Origin: JAMBLL01 sp036985935
GTDB taxonomy: Bacteria > Actinomycetota > Acidimicrobiia > Spongiisociales > UBA5794
Assembly (NCBI GenBank): GCA_036985935.1
Contig: BTQP01000092.1
Span: 1-7,704 of the forward strand
Reading direction: 5' to 3'
DNA: 7,704 bases
Shown: piece after piece, positions 1-5,948 of the stretch
Position numbering within the stretch: the stretch's first letter is position 1
Layout: each line of letters starts with the position of its first letter
Notes under the pieces: generated by a model
Told to the model about the DNA's origin: nothing
Seen by the model: the letters and a program-made list of their open reading frames with translations, nothing else
The model's database searches: none
Translations under genes and position numbers: made by a program

Positions 1-30
1 TTGTCACACCCGATTCGTATCGTCTGAAAA

Positions 31-39
31 AAGAGGAGG
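31..39 (+). promoter_or_regulatory. Strong Shine-Dalgarno for the first small gene
   Basis: AAGAGGAGG ends 5 bases before the ATG at 45. This fixes that ATG as the start, even though the same frame stays open upstream to the window edge. Sequence seen directly; its role follows from the usual anti-SD pairing. Confidence 0.75.
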
Positions 40-44
40 CAGCG

Positions 45-248
45 ATGATCATTGACTGTGATGAATGCACGATGAATGGAACGAACGTGTGCGATGACTG
101 TGTTGTGCAAGCCCTCGTGGGGGATATCGGGATACTTGCCCTCGCGGACGAGGAGAAGCGCGCGATCGATGTCATGAGCAGTGTCGGACTCATCTCGCCG
201 ATTCGACTCGTCGAACGCGGGGACCGATCGGCATCCTCGGGAACGTAG
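45..248 (+). CDS. Small conserved protein with two CxxC motifs (possible zinc knuckle)
   Basis: This 67-residue protein has no function that I recognise. It opens with two closely spaced CxxC pairs (Cys5/Cys8 and Cys16/Cys19) in an acidic context (DCDEC, CDDC). This arrangement suits a single Zn or Fe site. The C-terminal half (about residues 28-58) looks like a short helix followed by an SVGLISPIRLVE-type strand. From memory, short proteins of this plan, beginning with a DCDxC-like motif, are widespread in Actinobacteria and annotated hypothetical. The start is set by the strong Shine-Dalgarno at 31-39. Its stop lies 9 bases before the QueG GTG and in the same frame, so the two are probably co-transcribed. 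A link to QueG or to Fe-S handling is only inference from neighbourhood. Frame 3 is open upstream to the window edge, so an N-terminal extension is possible but unlikely. Confidence 0.75.
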   Translation: MIIDCDECTMNGTNVCDDCVVQALVGDIGILALADEEKRAIDVMSSVGLISPIRLVERGDRSASSGT

Positions 249-251
249 CAT
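246..251 (+). promoter_or_regulatory. Candidate -10 element of a leaderless QueG transcript
   Basis: TAGCAT matches TAnnnT and matches TATAAT at 4 of 6 positions. It ends exactly 6 bases before the GTG at 258, so a start 7 bases downstream of the hexamer would fall on the G of GTG. No Shine-Dalgarno precedes this GTG. It overlaps the stop codon of the upstream gene, and no clear -35 is visible. The spacing matches the two TACTCT sites further on. Could be chance. Confidence 0.3.
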
Positions 252-257
252 GGGTCC

Positions 258-1400
258 GTGCAGTTGCTCCACGACATACAACAGCTTGTAGCTGCCTCGG
301 GCGGTCGCGTCGGAGTGACAGATCTCTCCCCGCTCAACGATGTTGCCGAGACCATGGAGACACGCACAGCGGACGGAACCCGGGGGAGCTTGAGTTTTAC
401 ATACCGAGACATCTCAATGGCCACACAGCCGGATGTTTCGTTTCCCTGGGGTCGATCCATCGTCGTGGTTGCGTCACCGTACATTCGTGAAGGTGATGGC
501 CGTTCACGCGGTAGAACGGTTGCGCGGTTTGCCCAGGATGACAGATATGCGCACCTCCGCCTGGTTCTCGACGCGGTTGCGCGTCGTCTACGTGCACGTG
601 GGTTCCGGGCTGAAACGGTGTTCGATGACGATCGTCTCGTTGATCGGGCACTGGCGCAACGCGCTGGTGTGGGATGGTCCGGAAAGAGCACCATGATCCT
701 CACGCCAGGACTTGGTCCATGGGTGTTGCTCGGCTCGATTGTCACAGATGCGCTGATTCCACCAAGCGAACCGATGGCCCGTACGTGTGGCACGTGCGAG
801 GCGTGTATTCCAGCTTGCCCAACCGGCGCACTCATCGCACCAGGTGTTCTCGACGCACGGCTATGTCTTTCTGCGGTGTTCCAGATGCGGGGAGACATCC
901 CTTTCGGGTTGCGGTCATTGGCAGGTGGCAGGATCTATGGCTGTGATGACTGCTTGACGTCATGCCCACCGGGCGATCGCCTCCTCGACTCGGTCACTCC
1001 TGCCACGGGAGAACTCACACCACAGGCTGTGCTCTCGATGGACGATCACGAACTTGGCAGTGTCACATCACACTGGTACATACCGGGGCGCCAGGTGCGG
1101 TACGTTCGTCGTAATGCACTCGTGGCACTCGGTAACACCGGTGGGAAGGCAGATATCGGCACTGCTGCTGGATACGCAGGTCACCCCAATGCCATGCTGC
1201 GCCGCCATGCACTGTGGGCGCTAGATGCCCTTTCGCCTGAGACATTCGCAAGCGTCGCCAGCCGGATGGCCCGGAGCGATCCGGATCCGCACGTCAGAGA
1301 CGACATACGCACGATCGTGGTTGCCGCGGCTGAACGTACACTTCGCGGCGGACCTAGCCTGGATTCGATCCACGATGGAGACGCAGGAGGCACGACATGA
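258..1400 (+). CDS. queG: Epoxyqueuosine reductase QueG
   Basis: Cytosolic cobalamin-dependent [4Fe-4S] enzyme that reduces epoxyqueuosine to queuosine at tRNA wobble position 34, the last step of queuosine synthesis. Residues 1-165 form the cobalamin/substrate domain. FDDDRLVDRALAQRAGVGW aligns with the family block, and Asp123 is the likely catalytic aspartate by alignment from memory. CGTCEACIPACP (Cys177, 180, 183, 187) and Cys203, Cys229, Cys232, Cys236 (GCDDC...CP) supply two Fe-S clusters. The C-terminus (about 280-360) has HEAT-like helices (VRRNALVALGN, LRRHALWALDAL). At 380 residues it is full length. The block usually reading SYLTIE in proteobacteria reads SAVFQM here, which resembles other actinobacterial QueGs. 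GTG 258 is the first start possible, because the upstream stop lies 12 bases before it in frame; no good Shine-Dalgarno is seen. Its TGA overlaps the next ATG. No other queuosine genes are in the window. Confidence 0.93.
   Translation: MQLLHDIQQLVAASGGRVGVTDLSPLNDVAETMETRTADGTRGSLSFTYRDISMATQPDVSFPWGRSIVVVASPYIREGDGRSRGRTVARFAQDDRYAHLRLVLDAVARRLRARGFRAETVFDDDRLVDRALAQRAGVGWSGKSTMILTPGLGPWVLLGSIVTDALIPPSEPMARTCGTCEACIPACPTGALIAPGVLDARLCLSAVFQMRGDIPFGLRSLAGGRIYGCDDCLTSCPPGDRLLDSVTPATGELTPQAVLSMDDHELGSVTSHWYIPGRQVRYVRRNALVALGNTGGKADIGTAAGYAGHPNAMLRRHALWALDALSPETFASVASRMARSDPDPHVRDDIRTIVVAAAERTLRGGPSLDSIHDGDAGGTT
1385..1390 (+). promoter_or_regulatory. Shine-Dalgarno inside the end of queG
   Basis: AGGAGG lies 6 bases before the ATG at 1397. 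It supports a separately initiated small membrane protein that overlaps the queG stop (ATGA). Confidence 0.7.
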
Positions 1401-1705
1401 CGGCCTTGTTTGGCACGATCTTGCTGGTCGGTGTGCTTGGGCTGCTTGTGTGGGTCGTGGCGACGGGTGTGGCGCACTCGGTCGACGGATGGGGGGGCGT
1501 TGACCCCGAAACACGATTCGGACGAGTCGGTCGCTCCGTTCTTGCGGCTTTCCTCGGATTCGGTATGGCCGGAATGTCCGCGTCCTATGCCGACTGGTCG
1601 CCCATTCTTGCCCTGATCGGTGCCCTCGCTGGAGCCACCGCACTCGTTACCGTGGGTTTCTGGTTTGGGCCGACGCCGACATCGAACCATGCTTCTCGTC
1701 GCTGA
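1397..1705 (+). CDS. Small three-helix membrane protein, function unknown
   Basis: 102 residues, not recognised as a named family. Three hydrophobic stretches are visible: about residues 3-24 (ALFGTILLVGVLGLLVWVV), 44-64 (VGRSVLAAFLGFGMAGMSASY) and 68-90 (SPILALIGALAGATALVTVGFWF). A polar loop containing HSVDGWGGVDPETRFGR lies between the first two, and a short basic tail ends in SRR. The first segment could also act as a signal anchor. The ATG overlaps the queG TGA as ATGA and has AGGAGG 6 bases upstream, so translation is well supported and probably coupled to queG. The last 17 bases overlap the phosphoesterase gene. A run of seven G at 1491-1497 lies in the loop codons, but the frame stays sensible on both sides. 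Likely located in the cytoplasmic membrane; no activity can be assigned. Confidence 0.75.
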   Translation: MTALFGTILLVGVLGLLVWVVATGVAHSVDGWGGVDPETRFGRVGRSVLAAFLGFGMAGMSASYADWSPILALIGALAGATALVTVGFWFGPTPTSNHASRR

Positions 1706-2441
1706 CGTCCATGGAGCACACGAGGCGCTTGCACGTGCGGCGGCGATAGGGGAGCCGCTGCTGGTACTCGGCGATCTCGTGAACCTCATCGACTACCGAA
1801 CTGGTGAAGGCATCGTCGCCGATGTTGTCGGTATCGACACTGTGACGGCGATCTCCCGGTTACGGGCCGAAGGCCGTCATGCTGAGGCGACAGCGACGTG
1901 GAGAACAAGTATCGCAAGCCGCGAAGACGAGGTGAGGTCGGCCGTGGGAGACGGCATGGCCCACGAATACGCCCGGATGCGTTCTGCGCTCGAGGGGGCG
2001 GAGGCCTACGTTATGTACGGCAACGTCGATCGACCTGAGATGTTGAGAGATAGCCTGCCTGGATCCGCGAGATATGTGGATGCCGAGGTCGTGATGATCG
2101 AAGACAGAGCGGTTGGTTTTGTCGGAGGTGGGATTCCGCGACTCGGGACGGACGGCGAGATCAGCGGAGACGAAATGGCAGAAAAACTCGAGCGCATCGG
2201 GCCAGTCGACATACTGTGTACCCACGTGCCACCGGCGATAGAGGCCCTGGGGAGAGATGTCATTGGTGGGGGATTCAAGGGTTCCGCTGAGGTTCTCGCC
2301 TATATCGATGAGTTCCAGCCTTCATACCATTTCTTCGGCGATGTGCACCAGCCACAGGCGACTCGGTGGATCCGCGGTACCACGGTCTGTCGAAACGTCG
2401 GATACTTCCGTGCGACAGGTCGCCCTTTTGTGCATGGCTGA
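1689..2441 (+). CDS. Calcineurin-like metallophosphoesterase
   Basis: Dinuclear-metal phosphoesterase fold, 250 residues, probably cytosolic; the substrate is unknown. The family motifs occur in order from the very N-terminus: DVHG (Asp6, His8), GDLVN (Asp29), GNVD (Asn112), THVPP (His179) and GDVH (His220). The last two stand for the usual metal-binding H and GHxH elements, and the first histidine of GHxH is replaced by Asp218. ATG 1689 was chosen because MLLVADVHG starts directly with the first motif strand, as is usual; a GTG at 1620 would add 23 unstructured residues and overlap the membrane gene far more. The gene overlaps the upstream gene by 17 bases and the downstream one by 8, and has no obvious Shine-Dalgarno, so coupling is likely. 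From memory, a phosphoesterase with a similar GDLV...DY segment sits near ArsA/SRPBCC/ROK clusters in other Actinobacteria. Phosphodiesterase or nucleotidase activity remains a guess. Confidence 0.88.
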   Translation: MLLVADVHGAHEALARAAAIGEPLLVLGDLVNLIDYRTGEGIVADVVGIDTVTAISRLRAEGRHAEATATWRTSIASREDEVRSAVGDGMAHEYARMRSALEGAEAYVMYGNVDRPEMLRDSLPGSARYVDAEVVMIEDRAVGFVGGGIPRLGTDGEISGDEMAEKLERIGPVDILCTHVPPAIEALGRDVIGGGFKGSAEVLAYIDEFQPSYHFFGDVHQPQATRWIRGTTVCRNVGYFRATGRPFVHG

Positions 2442-3153
2442 GGTCGACCTCAGTGATCTTGCGAACGGGTACGAGTATCGGCCCCTGTCCTCAACGGCGA
2501 AAGCGCGGGCGCGAGATGCGGCGGAACATCTGTCCGGGTTGCTCGTGGATGTTGGGGGTGGAACGGGAGGCCATGCGGACATCTGGTCAGGGATCGGTCG
2601 TTTCGCCCTTGTGATCGATCCGTCTGAGATGATGTGCCAAAAGGCGGCAGGGCGGGGCACTGTGGCCGTTGTGCGCGCGGTAGCGCAATCGATGCCGGTC
2701 GTGACCGGATCTGCGAGCCTCGTGTACTTCCATTTGTCTCTTCACTATGGATCGTTTCGTGGCGCGATAGATGAAGCAGCTCGCGTTGTTCGGTCTGGCG
2801 GAGCGATTGAGATCTGGACTTTCGCACCAGAAGCTTTGCCCTCGTCTGCCCTTGCCCGATGGTTTCCGCGGATTGGTGAGATCGATGCGGTACGGTTTCC
2901 GCCGATCGAAGACATCGTCGAGAAGCTTGGCCTACATGGTGCCGAAACGATCGTACGTCGCGAACCAGAAGTTGTAACGAGAACCGCCAGTTCCTGGATC
3001 GCTGCGGTGGAGAACCGCTTCGTCTCGACCATCCAGTTCCTCGATGTTGACGAGATAGAAGCAGGACTTCGGCAGTTTCGCGATGCATACCCCGATCCGG
3101 ACGAGCCGTACACGTACACGATCGAGTTCGTGCGAATCAGGGCCACGATGTGA
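2434..3153 (+). CDS. Class I SAM-dependent methyltransferase
   Basis: 239 residues with a Rossmann methyltransferase fold of the Methyltransf_11 type. Motif I is LLVDVGGGTGG (about residues 36-46), followed by the acidic ribose-binding position in VIDPSEMM (Asp62). A RAVAQSMP segment (81-88) precedes the ASLVYFHLSLHY strand, and AIDEAARVVRSGGAIEIWTF (111-130) forms the typical helix plus strand 5 of small-molecule methyltransferases. The C-terminal half (about 145-235) is a less conserved substrate region. ATG 2434 overlaps the phosphoesterase stop by 8 bases, and the reading frame stays open upstream as a shadow of that gene. MAEVDLSDLANGYEYRP is a natural N-terminus for this family. No Shine-Dalgarno is clear, so translation is probably coupled. 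The acceptor cannot be deduced: the family includes small-molecule, lipid, quinone and tRNA methylases. It is not one of the genes I associate with this neighbourhood. Confidence 0.85.
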   Translation: MAEVDLSDLANGYEYRPLSSTAKARARDAAEHLSGLLVDVGGGTGGHADIWSGIGRFALVIDPSEMMCQKAAGRGTVAVVRAVAQSMPVVTGSASLVYFHLSLHYGSFRGAIDEAARVVRSGGAIEIWTFAPEALPSSALARWFPRIGEIDAVRFPPIEDIVEKLGLHGAETIVRREPEVVTRTASSWIAAVENRFVSTIQFLDVDEIEAGLRQFRDAYPDPDEPYTYTIEFVRIRATM

Positions 3154-3180
3154 CCGCTACGCTGAGGTCCACGGGATGAC

Positions 3181-3187
3181 AAGGAGG
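3181..3187 (+). promoter_or_regulatory. Shine-Dalgarno that bears on the SRPBCC start
   Basis: AAGGAGG is followed by CG, then ATG (3190) and directly GTG (3193). The spacing is 2 bases to the ATG and 5 to the GTG. The GTG has the more usual spacing, so the true start may be one codon later than the annotated ATG. Confidence 0.7.
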
Positions 3188-3189
3188 CG

Positions 3190-3633
3190 ATGGTGGCTGT
3201 CGAGGGAACTGTTCAAAGGGTGGAAGTATCCGCCGAGCCCCAGCACGTGTACGAAGTCGCGCTCGACCTCGAGGCATACCCCGAATGGGCTGGTGGGGTG
3301 ACGTCGGTGACCATCACCGAAGAAGACGACTACGGCCGACCCTCGAGGGCTGATTTCGTCGTTGATGGCATGGTGAAGGAGATCAGCTACACGCTCGTGT
3401 ACGACTTCGACTACGACAACGGTTTCGCCTGGCAAGCGATCCCGAACTCCGATATCAGATCCCTCGAGGGACGATACGAGTTCAACGAGATCGAGGGCGG
3501 CAGTGAGGTCGTCTACGCACTCAAAGTCGATCCCGCATTCACCGTGCCGGGGTTTCTGAGACGACAGGCGGAAAAGCAGATCGTTGGAACTGCCCTTCGC
3601 GGCCTCAAGAAGCGGGCAGAAGCGACTGAGTGA
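3190..3633 (+). CDS. SRPBCC-fold protein (polyketide cyclase / COQ10-like)
   Basis: 147 residues, the normal length for a single START/Bet v 1 (SRPBCC) domain, which forms a deep cavity for hydrophobic ligands. The hallmark opening is present: an N-terminal beta strand (TVQRVEVSAEP), then the helix-loop VYEVALDLEAYPEWAGGVTSV (about 20-40), whose YPEW segment is typical of the COQ10/cyclase branch. Strands follow (ADFVVDGMVKEISYTLVYDF; SLEGRYEF; SEVVYALKVDP) and then the long closing C-terminal helix (FLRRQAEKQIVGTALRGLKKRAE, 122-144). It is soluble, with no signal peptide. The ligand is unknown, and the catalytic role implied by the name cyclase is not shown. The start could be GTG 3193 by Shine-Dalgarno spacing. 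The stop TGA shares one base with the ArsA ATG (TGATG), so the two are probably translated together. Confidence 0.85.
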   Translation: MVAVEGTVQRVEVSAEPQHVYEVALDLEAYPEWAGGVTSVTITEEDDYGRPSRADFVVDGMVKEISYTLVYDFDYDNGFAWQAIPNSDIRSLEGRYEFNEIEGGSEVVYALKVDPAFTVPGFLRRQAEKQIVGTALRGLKKRAEATE

Positions 3634-4811
3634 TGCGGATCATCCTGGTCACCGGCAAGGGCGGCGTAGGAAAGACTACGGTATCTGCTGCGACCGGTCT
3701 CAAAGCCGCGGATCTTGGTCACCGAACTCTCGTCATGTCAACGGATCCAGCGCATTCTCTGGCCGATGCCTTCGACGTTCCGCTTGGTAACGAACCGACA
3801 CGGGTTGTCAGAAACCTCAATGCACAGCAGATCGACAGCCAGGCACGACTCGAGGAGTCGTGGGGCCACGTCCGGGACCACCTGACGGACCTGTTCGATT
3901 GGTCCGGTCTGACCGGCATCGAAGCCGAAGAGCTCAGCGTGATCCCCGGAATGGACGAACTGTTCTCACTCGCCGCGGTGAAGGAACATTCAGTGTCCGG
4001 CGAGTATGACGTAATCGTTGTCGATTGTGCGCCAACGGCAGAAACGCTTCGCTTGTTGAGCCTGCCAGAGGTGATGTCGTGGTACATGGACAAGATGTTT
4101 CCGCTTTCACGACGCGTTGTGAAGGTTGTGAGACCGGTCCTGTCAAGGGTGTCGTCGGTCCCCGTAGCGGACGACGCCGTGTTCGATTCGATCGCGAACT
4201 TCTACGAGCGGCTCGATGGTATTCGCGAGCTACTCGGTGATCCCGATATCACCACGGCGCGGCTGGTCATGAATCCCGAAAAGATGGTGATAGCCGAGGC
4301 TCGTCGAACCTATACATACCTTGGTCTGTTCGGATACGGCGTCGACTCGGCGATAGTCAACCGGGTGTTGCCGGCGGAGGTTGAGGACCCGTACTTTGCA
4401 CGATGGCACGAGATACAGAGGGGCCACCTCGCCGCGATCGAGGAAGGATTCGCCGGCATCGATATTCGTCGCGTTCGGCTCTTTGATGAGGAGATGGTCG
4501 GTACGGATCTGCTTCGGGTGGTTGCAGACGAGCTGTACGGCGATACCGACCCGACCGATCGCCTTTCAGATGTTGACCCGCTCAGAATCGAAGAGCTAGC
4601 TGACTCTGCCGACGTTGCTCTGATCATGACGGTTCCACTCGCGGAAAAGGGCGAGGTCGACGTGATGCGGCACGAGGACGAGGTGTTCGTGACTATTGGA
4701 CCCTACCGACGCAGTCTTGTGCTTCCGGACTCCCTTCGGCGTCGAAGGATCAGGAGAGCAAAACTGGAAGAAGGGGAACTACGGATCATCTTCACATTGG
4801 AGGAATCATGA
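3633..4811 (+). CDS. ArsA/Get3-type ATPase with C-terminal HSP20-like domain
   Basis: 392 residues, SIMIBI-class P-loop ATPase. The deviant Walker A GKGGVGKTT (8-16) carries the signature Lys9 used by ArsA/Get3/MinD proteins, which usually work as dimers. Switch I is DPAHSLADAF (38-47) and switch II is DCAPTAET (131-138). A nucleotide-pocket region follows: LVMNPEKMVIAEARRTYTYL (211-230), then VNRVLP (242-247). From about residue 320 (DSADVALIMTVPLAEKGEVD to the end) the sequence matches the ArsA_HSP20 domain, including VTIGPYRRSLVLP. No arsenite-binding Cys pattern and no arsenic genes are nearby, so an arsenite pump is unlikely; targeting, insertion or chaperoning of membrane or lipid-linked clients is only inference. 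ATG 3633 shares a base with the SRPBCC stop; GTG 3630 just before it is the alternative. The stop overlaps the next ATG (ATGA). Confidence 0.92.
   Translation: MRIILVTGKGGVGKTTVSAATGLKAADLGHRTLVMSTDPAHSLADAFDVPLGNEPTRVVRNLNAQQIDSQARLEESWGHVRDHLTDLFDWSGLTGIEAEELSVIPGMDELFSLAAVKEHSVSGEYDVIVVDCAPTAETLRLLSLPEVMSWYMDKMFPLSRRVVKVVRPVLSRVSSVPVADDAVFDSIANFYERLDGIRELLGDPDITTARLVMNPEKMVIAEARRTYTYLGLFGYGVDSAIVNRVLPAEVEDPYFARWHEIQRGHLAAIEEGFAGIDIRRVRLFDEEMVGTDLLRVVADELYGDTDPTDRLSDVDPLRIEELADSADVALIMTVPLAEKGEVDVMRHEDEVFVTIGPYRRSLVLPDSLRRRRIRRAKLEEGELRIIFTLEES
4799..4804 (+). promoter_or_regulatory. Shine-Dalgarno for the 62-residue gene
   Basis: GGAGGA sits within the last codons of the ATPase gene, about 4 bases before the ATG at 4808. 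It supports the small downstream reading frame as a real gene. Confidence 0.65.
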
Positions 4812-4996
4812 CGGACCAGAGACCAACCGACGCCCTCGTCGGCGGCGTAAAGACCGCCGTCGTGCACTTCGGGAAAGCCGCGTATGAAGTTGCCGCCGGT
4901 GTCGGCGCTCTCTTTGTTGGTATCACGCAGACCGTACGCAACGATGCGGCTGGGAAGGATTCCGACGATGGACCCCAGAAGGTGACCGTCGAATAG
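4808..4996 (+). CDS. Small protein co-translated with the ArsA-type ATPase
   Basis: 62 residues, no family recognised. The N-terminus is polar (MTDQRPTDALVGG). The middle (about 13-43) is a single predicted helix rich in small and aromatic residues (AVVHFGKAAYEVAAGVGALFVGITQTV), hydrophobic enough from 28 to 40 for a membrane-associated or short transmembrane helix. The tail (45-62) is very polar (NDAAGKDSDDGPQK). The ATG overlaps the ATPase TGA as ATGA and has GGAGGA before it, so it is almost certainly expressed with it. From memory, other actinobacterial ArsA clusters carry a small gene (for example DUF5304) at this position, but I cannot show homology. Being a partner or client of the ATPase is an inference from position only. 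Its stop is 29 bases before the sugar kinase. Confidence 0.65.
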   Translation: MTDQRPTDALVGGVKTAVVHFGKAAYEVAAGVGALFVGITQTVRNDAAGKDSDDGPQKVTVE

Positions 4997-5013
4997 ACAG
5001 TCACTTCGACTGA

Positions 5014-5019
5014 TACTCT
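5014..5019 (+). promoter_or_regulatory. Candidate -10 element of a leaderless sugar kinase transcript
   Basis: TACTCT (TAnnnT type) ends exactly 6 bases before ATG 5026, so a start 7 bases downstream of the hexamer coincides with the A of ATG. The 29-base gap has no Shine-Dalgarno. No convincing -35 is visible, as is common for actinobacterial promoters. A 5-bp inverted repeat, CAGTC/GACTG (4998-5002 and 5008-5012), sits just upstream. The identical hexamer occurs at the same spacing before the gene at 6525. Confidence 0.4.
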
Positions 5020-5025
5020 CACGCC

Positions 5026-5940
5026 ATGACGACGATCGGCATTGACCTTGGAGGGACGAAAACGCTTGGCGTGCGTCTTGATTCAGGTGTGGTCGTCGAG
5101 TCCCAGCGAATCGACTTTGATCGGACCGTTGGAACTCTCGAGGCGATTCATGCAGCAATCGAATCCGTTGCCGATGGGTCCGAGTCCGCTATCGGCGTCG
5201 GAGTCGCCGGCCTGGTGCGCTCGCACGAGGGTGTGCTGGTGTGGGGTCCACACGTGCCTGGGACTCATGTCCCCATCTCCGAGTCGGTCACTGATCGATT
5301 TGGGCTTCCCGTTGTCGTCGACAACGACGCCAACGCGGCGTTGCACGCCGAAATGCACTCGGGTGTTGCAACGGGATACCGCAACGTACTTCTCGTCACG
5401 CTTGGCACCGGCATCGGCGGGGCTATCGCTATCGAGGGGAAGATCTACCGCGGTCAGGGTTTCGCAGGCGAATGGGGCCACGTACGTATCGAGGGCGAGG
5501 GTCTGCTTTGTGACTGTGGAAGAAGGGGCTGCTGGGAAACGAGAGCGTCTGGCCCAGCGCTCGCACGCCTTGCCCGTGAGGTTGTCACCTCCAACCCCGA
5601 CAGCTCGCTCGCTCGCGTTCTTGAGGGATCGGCGCTTACGGGTGAAGCTGTGGTCGCTGCAGCCGATGCGGGCGACGAAACGGCTCGAGCACTCGTAACT
5701 GAGGTCGGTAGATCCCTCGGGCAGGGCCTCGCCGACCTAGCGGCGATATTCGATCCGGAGCTCATCGTTGTGGGCGGTGGCTTAGGTTCGGTGGGAGAGT
5801 CGATCGTCGGACCGGCCAGGCGCGTTCTCGCCGACTCGCTGCACGGAGGGAACCTCAGGGTTCCGCCAACGGTGCAGGTCGCCAAGCTCGGGCCGAGCGC
5901 GGGCGCGTTTGGCGCGGCGCTGCTCGCGCAAGGGATTTGA
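5026..5940 (+). CDS. ROK-family sugar kinase, probably glucokinase
   Basis: 304 residues, usual for ROK kinases, which phosphorylate glucose or a related hexose with ATP in the cytosol. The phosphate-binding loop IGIDLGGTKTLGV (4-16) opens the protein. The catalytic aspartate is Asp101 in VVVDNDANAAL. LGTGIGGAIAIEGKIYRGQ (126-144) gives the ROK signature. GEWGHVRIEGEGLLCDCG (148-165) followed by RRGCWE supplies His152, Cys162, Cys164 and Cys169 of the structural zinc site. FDPELIVVGGGLG (242-254) is the adenosine motif. No DNA-binding domain precedes it, so it is a kinase rather than a ROK repressor. From memory, glucokinases sit beside ArsA clusters in Actinobacteria (glkA in Streptomyces), which supports glucokinase over other sugars. 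The start lacks a Shine-Dalgarno but has a well-placed -10-like hexamer. It is followed at once by the DUF1232 gene. Confidence 0.92.
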   Translation: MTTIGIDLGGTKTLGVRLDSGVVVESQRIDFDRTVGTLEAIHAAIESVADGSESAIGVGVAGLVRSHEGVLVWGPHVPGTHVPISESVTDRFGLPVVVDNDANAALHAEMHSGVATGYRNVLLVTLGTGIGGAIAIEGKIYRGQGFAGEWGHVRIEGEGLLCDCGRRGCWETRASGPALARLAREVVTSNPDSSLARVLEGSALTGEAVVAAADAGDETARALVTEVGRSLGQGLADLAAIFDPELIVVGGGLGSVGESIVGPARRVLADSLHGGNLRVPPTVQVAKLGPSAGAFGAALLAQGI

Positions 5941-5948
5941 GAACCCGG

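Noticed and set aside
1..23. Promoter with TTGTCA at 1-6 and TATCGT at 18-23
   Set aside because: The spacing between the two is only 11 bases, far below the usual 16-18, and the region upstream is missing.
1..27. Tail of an upstream gene ending at TGA 25-27
   Set aside because: Frame 1 is open from the edge to that stop, but eight codons give no recognisable sequence and the other forward frames are also open, so it cannot be supported.
1491..1497. Run of seven G as a possible phase-variation or frameshift site
   Set aside because: The reading frame gives sensible membrane segments on both sides without a shift, and a single G7 run is not unusual in this composition.
1620..1688. N-terminal extension of the phosphoesterase from GTG 1620
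   Set aside because: The extra 23 residues are the antisense-like reading of the membrane gene; MLLVADVHG at 1689 begins directly with the first motif strand.
1181..1789. 202-codon open frame on the - strand, and other long antisense frames (for example 2450-3088 and 6924-7694)
   Set aside because: They lie opposite strongly supported + strand genes, have composition typical of antisense frames in GC-rich DNA (rich in Arg, Ser, Pro or His) and show no motif.
2257..2433. N-terminal extension of the methyltransferase from an upstream start at 2257
   Set aside because: The added 59 residues lie wholly within the phosphoesterase gene in another frame and look like shadow sequence; MAEVDLSDL at 2434 is a natural start.
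3633..4811. Arsenite-transporting ATPase of an arsenic resistance operon
   Set aside because: The fold is ArsA-like, but no arsB, arsC, arsD or ArsR-like gene is present and the HSP20-like C-terminus belongs to the uncharacterised bacterial branch.
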